Source: UBA6055 sp965203755 (GTDB lineage Bacteria; Chloroflexota; Anaerolineae; Aggregatilineales; Phototrophicaceae). From it: a stretch of 64,000 nt of DNA. Both the position numbers and the translations under genes were made by a program. Shown here piece by piece: positions 1 through 8,100 of the stretch. Where the stretch lies: assembly GCA_965203755.1 (NCBI GenBank), contig OZ241910.1, positions 682,001-746,000 on the forward strand, given 5' to 3'. The notes below the pieces were generated by a model that was not told where the DNA came from, made no database searches, and saw only the letters and a program-made list of their open reading frames with translations. Each line of letters begins with the position of its first letter. The first letter of the stretch is position 1.

Positions 1-1938
1 CCACCACAGGAAACAGCCGCGCCGCCGTACCCGCTGCCTTGGCGGCAAAAAATTGGCCCGGCGCGTGCGACGCTGTTTATTTTAGCGACCGCCGCCAGCA
101 TCCTGGTCTGGATAAACACCGCCAGCAACCAAATCGCGCCGCCCATCATCATCCTGTGGCTCGCCAGCGCCGTTCTCTGGGCTTTGGTCTTTGCCCCCCT
201 CAAGTGGAATTGCTTTGAATGGGCAGCTGAAAGGATTGATGCCCTGCGCCGCATCCGCTGGCGGGAATACTCATGGGCAGTCATCGCCTTCGCTCTGATT
301 ATGATACTCGGCATGGGATTTCGGCTGACGCAGCTGGAGGATCATCCGCCGGAATTGTACAGCGACCTGGTCGAAGATATCCGGGATTCCAATCTCATTT
401 TCGAGGGCGACCACAAGATTTTCTTCCCCAATCTCGCAGGCCGCGAGCCGCTTCAGTTTTATTTGATGTCGATGCTGGCGACCCTGCCGGGGCTCGGTTT
501 CAATTACTTCACCCTCAAGCTGCTGGGGGTTCTTGAAGGCTTGGCGACCCTGCCGATCCTAGCTGCGGTCGGCATCGAGCTCATGGGCGCGCGGCGGCGC
601 AGGTTTGGCCTGCTGGTCGGATTGCTCCTGGCCGGGCTGGTCGCCGTGAGTTATTGGCACGCCGCGCTGAGTCGGCTGGGGCTGCGAATTGTTTTGACGC
701 CGCTGTTCACATCCCTTTTGATAATTTATCTGGCGCGCGCCATGCGGCGCAATCGCCGCGCCGATTATGTCAAAGCCGCCTTGGCGCTTGGCTTTGGCCT
801 GTATGGCTATCAGGCCATGCGGATGCTGCCGCTGGCTGTTGTGGCCGGCGTCGCCATTGCGATGGCGGTTCGCCGGATTTCCTGGCGCGGGCGGCTGATG
901 TATGGCATCAACCTGGCGGTCTTGGTATGGGTGTCTTTCATGGTCTTCCTGCCGCTCTTCCATTATTGGCTCGAAAACCCGGAAAACTTTTGGATGCGTG
1001 CCAGCGGGCGCATCCTGGGAGACGGCGTCGCCGCCGAAGAACGGCTTGAGGCCTTCACTTCCAACGTCCCCATTCTGATGAGCAATATACGAAACGCGCT
1101 GCTCATGTTCCATTGGAAAGGCGACATCATCTGGGCTCACGGGATGCCGCATGAACCGGCGATGGACATGTTCACCGGCGTTTTTCTGATTCTTGGGCTG
1201 GCGGCCTGGGCGGCGCAAATGCTCAAGTCGCGCGATCCAGTCATCTGGGCTGTGCCGGCGATGATATTCATCATGCTCCTGCCATCGGCCCTGGCCATCG
1301 CCTATCCCGCCCACAACCCAAGCCATACCCGAGCGAGCGGCGTCATTCCACTGGTCTATCTGGTCGCGGCTGTGCCCATTGCCATCATCGCCCAGCGCCT
1401 GCGGCAAGCTTTTCCCGGCCGCCGCGGCATCATCCTAGCCGTCATCTTCTGCTCCAGCCTGCTCCTGCTGGCCAATCAGCGCAACACCCGCCTTTATTTC
1501 GACCGCTATCTCGACCTCTACATTGAACGCTCATATCCCTACAGCGAGGTCGGCGCCGTCTTGCGCGGCTTTGTCGACAGCGGCGGCGCCTATGGCAACG
1601 CCTTCATCATCGCTTATCCGCATTTTTGGGATCACCGCGCCGTCGGAATTGAAGCCGGCGAGCCATTTTGGCCCAATAGCGTCAGCCTGTCAGATGCGCC
1701 CCGCTTCCTGGACGATGCCAGACAGCGAACCGACCGGTTCAAATTGAATCCAGACCGAGACCTGCTATTTTTCTACTCGCCGTACGATGAGGCAGCGCCC
1801 TTGCAGCTGCGCCAGTGGTTCCCAAGCGGATACGAGCAGAAAATACAATCTTATCAACCAGGTGACAGTTACCTGTTATACCGCGTGCCCTTTCTGGGAG
1901 AAGCCGGCTTGGAAGCATTCCTTGGCAGCCATTCGTGA
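1..1938 (+). CDS. GT39/ArnT-like polytopic membrane glycosyltransferase, 5' end outside window (copy A)
   Basis: The reading frame is open from the first base and ends with TGA at 1936-1938, so the N-terminus lies upstream of the window. Base 1 corresponds to codon 222 of the neighbouring paralogue that starts at 2315, and the two proteins are almost identical from there to the shared C-terminus (GLEAFLGSHS). About ten hydrophobic segments alternate with short charged loops. The first large outer loop (PPELYSDLVEDIRDS) holds the acidic residues expected near the active site of GT-C/PMT-type enzymes, which transfer sugar from a polyprenyl-phosphate donor. Family assignment rests on topology and this loop; donor and acceptor are unknown. 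Copy A differs from copy B by scattered substitutions and one missing codon near residue 1680 of the window. Confidence 0.75.
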   Translation, partial: PPQETAAPPYPLPWRQKIGPARATLFILATAASILVWINTASNQIAPPIIILWLASAVLWALVFAPLKWNCFEWAAERIDALRRIRWREYSWAVIAFALIMILGMGFRLTQLEDHPPELYSDLVEDIRDSNLIFEGDHKIFFPNLAGREPLQFYLMSMLATLPGLGFNYFTLKLLGVLEGLATLPILAAVGIELMGARRRRFGLLVGLLLAGLVAVSYWHAALSRLGLRIVLTPLFTSLLIIYLARAMRRNRRADYVKAALALGFGLYGYQAMRMLPLAVVAGVAIAMAVRRISWRGRLMYGINLAVLVWVSFMVFLPLFHYWLENPENFWMRASGRILGDGVAAEERLEAFTSNVPILMSNIRNALLMFHWKGDIIWAHGMPHEPAMDMFTGVFLILGLAAWAAQMLKSRDPVIWAVPAMIFIMLLPSALAIAYPAHNPSHTRASGVIPLVYLVAAVPIAIIAQRLRQAFPGRRGIILAVIFCSSLLLLANQRNTRLYFDRYLDLYIERSYPYSEVGAVLRGFVDSGGAYGNAFIIAYPHFWDHRAVGIEAGEPFWPNSVSLSDAPRFLDDARQRTDRFKLNPDRDLLFFYSPYDEAAPLQLRQWFPSGYEQKIQSYQPGDSYLLYRVPFLGEAGLEAFLGSHS

Positions 1939-2122
1939 GCATTGAGGCTAACCCGCGCCCGGCGTGCAATTAACAAAAGGACCTGTGAGGACTAACGTTT
2001 TGAGGCATAAATTGATGATGAAGAACATTCCTGCGCCCCTTCTGCTGGCTGCCATTCTGCTCTTCGCCGGTATACTGCGCTTCACCGGGCAAAATTGGGA
2101 CGACTTTTCGCATACTCACCCT
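1..2122 (+). repeat. Tandem duplication, copy 1 (truncated by window start)
   Basis: Bases 1-2122 match 2978-5102 with a constant offset of 2977, rising to 2980 after a single-codon indel near 1680. The match covers the glycosyltransferase gene, the intergenic spacer and the first 36 codons of the next gene. It stops abruptly after the shared CATACTCACCCT at 2111-2122. The left end of this copy lies outside the window. Confidence 0.9.
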
Positions 2123-2293
2123 TTGAAGCCGGCGCCCTGCCCCGATTTGCCGAATCAGCCGGCAGCCGCCTCAACTTTGACCAAGAAGCCGGCAGCCGAT
2201 GGAATCCGATTGCGCTGGGCATCGCCATCTTTAATTTTTTTGACCGCAGGAACGTCCTCAACGAGGGAACCAAGCGCTCAACCGTTACCCTAG
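2015..2293 (+). pseudogene. Truncated 5' fragment of the GT39-DUF2298 gene at the duplication junction
   Basis: From the ATG ATG at 2015 to 2122 this copies the start of the large gene at 4995 (MMKN start, first membrane helix, then NWDDFSHTHP). After 2122 the sequence is unrelated: the intact gene continues with DERFLTL, while this copy continues with LKPAPCPD and stops at 2293. The conserved acidic PDE motif is lost at the breakpoint. It keeps the same upstream spacer, including the GAGG ribosome-binding site, so it may still be translated as a short one-helix peptide. I read it as a non-functional by-product of the tandem duplication. Confidence 0.8.
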
Positions 2294-2322
2294 CGATAAA
2301 AGGACGCAAGCCTTATGTCTGA
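2123..2322 (+). pseudogene. Probable 3' remnant of the gene that preceded the duplicated glycosyltransferase
   Basis: Directly after the breakpoint at 2122, one frame reads FEAGALPRFAESAG and runs to a stop at 2320-2322 (ending KGRKPYV), overlapping the start of the next gene at 2315. A protein tail that begins exactly at a repeat breakpoint is what tandem duplication of [tail of gene X + GT gene + head of next gene] would leave. The product is not recognised, and its coding nature is inferred from position. If correct, gene X should be found intact about 0.7 kb upstream of the window. Confidence 0.45.
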
Positions 2323-4918
2323 TAATGGCATCCAGTTTGAAGATCTGACGCTGGCGCAGTTGATTCACCAATTTGTGAAATCCCCAGCCAAAACCTGGCG
2401 CGCCTTCAATGCGACCCTAGGTTCGCGGCGCGGGAACGTTCAGGCAGCCGCCGCGGCAAGCCCGGCCGATTCAACGGCTGACTCTGACCTCGAAACACCG
2501 ACCGCAGCATGGCGGGAGCGGCTGGTGACCGGCCGGAATGCACAGCTGCTGCTGTACCTAATCGCAGTCGCCGGCGGCCTGTTTGGCAATTCCTTATTGC
2601 GCGGTTCTGGAGACGATGCTCCGGTCGCAGTCGGTTCGCTTGCAGCCGGCGCCCCTTTCCTCTGGATGGCTTTCTTCATCTGGCTGCTGGCCGAGTTGAT
2701 CGGTCATTGGGCGCAGCTTCAAGCATGGTGGCGCCCCATGGACCGGCTGTCAAAGTTTCGCTGGACGGCGCGGCTGCTGCCGCTGCTGATCTGGCTGACA
2801 TCCCTTCTGCTGCTGACGGATTCCATGACGGCGCCAGCCGAATCGGCGCTGGAGCTTGTGTCGGCTGCGATTGGCAGGCTCGCGCTCGGCGGCCTGGTCT
2901 GGCTGCTGATTGAATTGGTGAATCGGTGGCGGCGGCAGCGCGCGGCCGCATCATCCGCAGCTGCTGACCAGAAGCCTCCACCACAGGAAACAGCCGCGCC
3001 GCCGTACCCGCTGCCTTGGCGGCAAAAAATCGACCGCGCCCGCGCCGCGCAGTTCATTTTGGCGGCGGTCGCCAGCATCCTGGTCTGGATAAACACCACC
3101 AGCAACCAAATCGCGCCGCCCATCATCATCCTGTGGCTCGCCAGCGCCGTTCTCTGGGCTTTGGTCTTTGCCCCCCTCAAGTGGAATTGCTTTGAATGGG
3201 CCGCCGAAACGATTGATGCCCTGCGCCGCATCCGCTGGCGGGAACACTCATGGGCAATCATCGCCTTCGCTCTGATTATGATACTCGGCATGGGATTTCG
3301 GCTGGCGCAGCTGGAGGCTCATCCGCCGGAAATGAACAGCGATCTGGTCGAAAAAATTCGGGATTCCAATCTCGTTTTCGAAGGCGACCACCGGATTTTC
3401 TTCTCCAATAATGGCGGTCGCGAGCCGCTTCAGTTTTATTTGATGTCGATGCTGGCGACCCTGCCGGGGCTCGGTTTCAATCACTTCACCCTCAAGCTGC
3501 TGGGGGTTCTTGAAGGCTTGGTGACCCTGCCGATCCTAGCTGCGGTCGGCATCGAGCTCATGGGCGTGCGGCGGCGCAAGTTTGGCCTGCTGATCGGATT
3601 GCTCCTGGCCGGGCTGGTCGCCGTGAGCTATTGGCATGCCGCGCTGAGTCGGCTGGGGCTGCGAATTGTTTTGACGCCGCTGTTCACATCCCTCTTGATG
3701 ATTTACTTGGCGCGCGCCATGCGGCGCAATCGCCGCGCCGATTATGTCAAAGCCGCCTTGGCGCTCGGCTTTGGCCTGTATGGCTATCAGGCAATACGGA
3801 TGCTGCCGCTGATTGTTGTGGCCGGCGTCGTCATTGCGATGGCGGTTCGCCGGATTTCCTGGCGCGTGCGGCTGATGTATGGCATCAACCTGGCGGTCTT
3901 GATCTTTGTGTCTTTCATGGTCTTCCTGCCGCTCTTCCATTATTCGCTCGAAAACCCGGAAAGCTTCTGGCGGCGCACCAGCGGCCGCATCCTGGGAGAC
4001 GGCGTCGCCGCCGAAGAACGGCTTGAGGCCTTTACTTCCAACGTCCCCATTCTGATGAGCAATATACGAAACGCGCTGCTCATGTTCCATTGGAAAGGCG
4101 ACATCATCTGGCTTCATGGCGTGCCGCGCGAACCGGCGATGGACATGTTCACCGGCGCTTTTCTGATTCTTGGGCTGGCGGCCTGGGCGGCGCAAATGCT
4201 CAAGTCGCGCGATCCAGTCCTCTGGGCTGTGCCGGCGATGATATTCATTATGCTCCTGCCATCGGCCCTGGCTATCGCCTTTCCCAGCGAAAACCCAAGC
4301 CATACCCGAGCGAGCGGCGTCATGCCACTGGTCTACCTGGTCGCGGCTGTGCCCATTGCCATCATCGCCCAGCGCCTGCGACGAGCTTTTCCCGGCCGCC
4401 GCGGCATTATCCTAGCCGTCATCTTCTGCTCCAGCCTGCTCCTGCTTGCCAATCAGCGCAACACCCGACTTTATTTCGACCGCTATCCGGACATCTACAT
4501 TGAAAGATCATATCCCTACAGCGAGGTCGGCGCCGTCTTGCGCGGCTTTGCCGACAGCGGCGGCGGCTATGGCAACGCCTTCATCATCGCTTATCCGCAT
4601 TTTTGGGATCACCGCGCCGTCGGAATTGAAGCCGGCGAGCCATTTTGGCCCAATAGCATCGCCAGCCTGTCAGATGCGCCCCGCTTCCTGGACAATGCCA
4701 GACAGCGAACCGACCGGTTCAAATTGAATCCAGACCGAGACCTGCTATTTTTCTACCCGCCGTACGATGAGGCATCTCCCTTGCAGCTGCGCCAGTGGTT
4801 CCCAAGCGGATACGAGCAGAAAATACAATCTTATCACCCAGATGACAGTTACCTGTTATACCGCGTGCCCTTTCTGGGGGAAGCCGGCTTGGAAGCATTC
4901 CTTGGCAGCCATTCGTGA
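2315..4918 (+). CDS. GT39/ArnT-like polytopic membrane glycosyltransferase (copy B, full length)
   Basis: An 867-residue membrane protein. Residues 1-80 form a soluble N-terminal region rich in Ala/Ser/Thr (FEDLTLAQLIHQFVKSPAK). About four helices and a Pro-rich linker (about 220-240) follow, then a GT-C core with roughly ten helices. Its first outer loop carries acidic residues (PPEMNSDLVEKIRDS), and a soluble C-terminal part contains PHFWDHRAVGIEAG. The family transfers sugars from polyprenyl-phosphate carriers on the outer face of the membrane; the substrate cannot be read here. The start is ATG at 2315, preceded by AAAAGGACGCAAGCCTT, which contains an AGGA ribosome-binding site. It is the second copy of a tandem duplication and is followed 76 bases later by a gene of the same functional class. 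Confidence 0.8.
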   Translation: MSDNGIQFEDLTLAQLIHQFVKSPAKTWRAFNATLGSRRGNVQAAAAASPADSTADSDLETPTAAWRERLVTGRNAQLLLYLIAVAGGLFGNSLLRGSGDDAPVAVGSLAAGAPFLWMAFFIWLLAELIGHWAQLQAWWRPMDRLSKFRWTARLLPLLIWLTSLLLLTDSMTAPAESALELVSAAIGRLALGGLVWLLIELVNRWRRQRAAASSAAADQKPPPQETAAPPYPLPWRQKIDRARAAQFILAAVASILVWINTTSNQIAPPIIILWLASAVLWALVFAPLKWNCFEWAAETIDALRRIRWREHSWAIIAFALIMILGMGFRLAQLEAHPPEMNSDLVEKIRDSNLVFEGDHRIFFSNNGGREPLQFYLMSMLATLPGLGFNHFTLKLLGVLEGLVTLPILAAVGIELMGVRRRKFGLLIGLLLAGLVAVSYWHAALSRLGLRIVLTPLFTSLLMIYLARAMRRNRRADYVKAALALGFGLYGYQAIRMLPLIVVAGVVIAMAVRRISWRVRLMYGINLAVLIFVSFMVFLPLFHYSLENPESFWRRTSGRILGDGVAAEERLEAFTSNVPILMSNIRNALLMFHWKGDIIWLHGVPREPAMDMFTGAFLILGLAAWAAQMLKSRDPVLWAVPAMIFIMLLPSALAIAFPSENPSHTRASGVMPLVYLVAAVPIAIIAQRLRRAFPGRRGIILAVIFCSSLLLLANQRNTRLYFDRYPDIYIERSYPYSEVGAVLRGFADSGGGYGNAFIIAYPHFWDHRAVGIEAGEPFWPNSIASLSDAPRFLDNARQRTDRFKLNPDRDLLFFYPPYDEASPLQLRQWFPSGYEQKIQSYHPDDSYLLYRVPFLGEAGLEAFLGSHS

Positions 4919-5102
4919 GCATTGAGACTAACCCGCGCCCGGCGTGCAATTAACAAAAGTACCTGTGAGGACTAACGTTTTGAGGCATAAATCAATGATG
5001 AAGAACATGCTTGCGTCCCTTCTGCTGGCTGCCATTCTGCTCTTCGCCGGCATACTGCGCTTCACCGGGCAAAATTGGGACGACTTTTCGCATACTCACC
5101 CT
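2978..5102 (+). repeat. Tandem duplication, copy 2
   Basis: The partner of 1-2122. The full unit probably spans 2123-5102 (about 2980 bases): the junction at 2122/2123 would mark its left end, and the point where the two copies of the downstream gene diverge marks its right end. Differences between copies are mostly single substitutions, clustered around the first outer loop of the glycosyltransferase. Confidence 0.85.
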
Positions 5103-8100
5103 GATGAGCGCTTTTTGACCCTCAATCTTTTACCGCAAGTGGGCGACTACAACGAATTTACGCCAGACGAAACCAACTTCCCTAGCCAGAAAATCATCAC
5201 ACTTGCCGACGCCGCCCTTCGCAATCAATTCGATATCCAATACTCACCCACCGTTCGCATCGCCGCCGCCGAGGACACATTTTCTTACAGGGCGGCGAAC
5301 TGGCTGGTGGACAGCAGTCAAGTGTTCGCCTATGAGAATGATCTTATGGCAATGGAAGCCTTGCAGGCCGCTGAAGTCGATGCGGTCATTGTCAGCGGCG
5401 GCGCGTATCTGCCCGATGCCAATATCATCAGCGATCCCCTGACATCGCAGGCGATCCAGGCGCTGCGATGCCAGTATCTCCATCCAGAGGGCAAGGGCAT
5501 CGGCGCTTTTTTTGATACGCGCTGTTCACCGCTAAATCCGCATCAGGCCGGGCAGGGTTTTTATACCTATGGCACTTTTCCGCTGTTTCTCACCTATTTC
5601 ACCAGCAAGACCCTGCTCGCCGCGGAAACCATTGCCGCCCCGCTGTTCAACTGGCAAGGGGGACACCTGGTTTGGCGCGGGCTGTCTATGATTTTCGATC
5701 TGCTCACCGTCCTGCTTGTTTTTGCGCTTGGCACGCGCATGCACAGTAAATGGGCTGGCCTCATCGCCGCCGTCCTGTATGCCGCCGCGCCGCTCGCCAT
5801 TCAAAAAGCGCACTTCGGCACAGTCAACGCCATCACCTCGTTTCTGGTGACCGGCGCGCTTTACTGCGCTGTGGCAGTCCAGCAGCGCGGCAAACTGTGG
5901 GCTTATCTTGGATTTGGCATCGCCTGCGGCGCCGCGGTCGCCAGCCGAATCAATGCGGCCCCCTTGGCTGGCATGATTGTGCTGGCGGCATTGGCGCAGG
6001 CCATGCCCGTTTTCGATTCGCGCTTGAGCCAAAAGGAACGGTCGCGGTTATTCGTCAATCACTTCTTCGGCTTAATCCTAGCTGGCTTCGGCGCATTCCT
6101 GGCATTCCGCATCTTCAATCCCTACGCTTTTGAAGGCCCCGGGTTTTTTGGCATGGGCCTCAACAATCGCTGGTTGGATAACATTAGCTCGGGCAGTCAT
6201 GGCGTCAGCGGACATCAGGATTGGCCGCCCAACTGGCAATGGCTGGCGCGTCCGCCTTATTTCTACCCGCTTAAAGATATGCTGCTTTGGTCAATGGGCT
6301 TGGGGTTTGGGATTTTGGCATGGTTTGGCTGGGGCTGGTCGGTTTATCGTCTGGTTCGCAATCACAAGGGCGCCGCCGCGAATCTTGTCCTGCTGGCATG
6401 GATTGGTCTTTATTTTGCCTGGATGGGCGGCATCTGGGTGATGACCCCGCGATATTACCTGCCGCTGTATGGCGCGCTGGCGGTCCTGGCTGGCTGGGGC
6501 CTGTGCCAACTCCATCAGTATGCCCGGCGCACCGGCCGCGATTCACCCATGACCCGCCTCCTGCTCGGTCTCTATGGCATCCTGCTGGGCGCCATCGGCG
6601 GGTATCAATGGCTCAACGGGATCGTCGACGCCACGTCCGTCACAGCCCTTGGCATCAGCGGCATCCTGCTGGCCATCGCTGTTTTCCCCATTTTGCGAAG
6701 CCGACGGGCATGGGCGCTGGGCGCGTTTTGCATCCTGTTTTCGATGATATGGGGCGTGATGTTCAGCAATGTGTATCGCCATCAAACCACATTGGTGCAG
6801 TCATCGCGCTTTCTTTTTGAGCGCATACCGGGCGATTTCGCGATGAGAATAGAGGGAAGCGATGATTCTGTTCCCCTGATTAACCTAGCCATCAGCAACA
6901 ACGGCTATCAAAGTTCGACATTGACCGGCAGCCTGTTTGAAAGAGCCACCTATTACACTGAAGCCGTGCCGATTTCTGTTGAGTTCACGGCGCCCGCCGA
7001 CGGCGCGGTCACCAACGTGTTCGCGCCTCATCTGGGCGATCCGCTTGACGATATGCAGCCTGAACGCATCGAAATGCGAGTCTATGCCAAAGAAACCGGC
7101 GCGGCGATTGCGGAAGCCGCGCTGGAAACGAATCTGCTCCGCGACAACCATCCGCTTGGCAGCGCCTATACAATCCCCTTTGATACGCCGCTGCAAGTTG
7201 AGGCTGGCAAAACCTACCGCTTTGAAGTCGTGACGGCCGCCGGCAGTGGCGACGTCATCGGCTCCGGCTCGGTCGTCGTCACCGAAGGCGACTGGGACAA
7301 CCGCGTCACCGCCATCCACACCTGCCAGCTGCCCGACGGTCTCGCGCTTGCCGACAAGCCGCCATCAGGATTGGCGGCCGCCGCCGACTGTCACGGCACG
7401 CAAGCCTGGTTCTCATTGATCAACGCCTACGATCAAGCCATGTCCTTCCCGATAGACAATCAAATCAAGTATGATGACATCCTGCGCTCGCTTGACCTGG
7501 GCGATTATCTGACCATCGCCAGCAACCGATTTTATGACACCGAAACCCGCAATCCGCTGCGCTGGCCGCTGACCACGCGCTATTATGACAAGCTCTTCGC
7601 CGGTGAACTGGGATATGAACTGCTGGCTGTCTTTGACGAAGGTTTTGAATGGGGTCCCTGGCGCGTCGCCGACCAGCACTTGCCCATTTATGATTCACCA
7701 GCGTGGCTGAACGAACTGGAGGCTGACGAAGCCTTTCATGTTTATGACCATCCGGCTGCTTTTATCTTCCGCAAGACCGAACATTATTCACCGGCGCGGG
7801 TCAGAGCCATCCTGTCCAAAGCATCGCTGCTGCAAATTCACGAAATCGCTTATATTGAGGATGACGCGCAATTACTGGGCGTCATCAACTGGCCTTCAAT
7901 TGAAGCCGATGCCGCCCCGACCGCTCTGACACTGCCGCCGGACAGCTATGAAACGCAGACAAACGGGGGAACTTGGTCGGAACGTTTCTTTAGCGACAGC
8001 CTGATGAACACCCATCAGGCCTTTGGTGTGGCCGTCTGGTATTTAACGTTGCTCATCTTCGGCATCCTCGCCTTTCCGCTCATGTTTTCGCTCTTCCCGA

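Noticed and set aside
3536..4303. 255-codon frame antisense to the glycosyltransferase at 2315, with a similar one at 559-1407 antisense to copy A.
   Set aside because: Rich in Gln, Arg and His, as expected for the complement of a Leu/Ala-rich membrane protein; it occurs in both copies only because the genes are duplicated.
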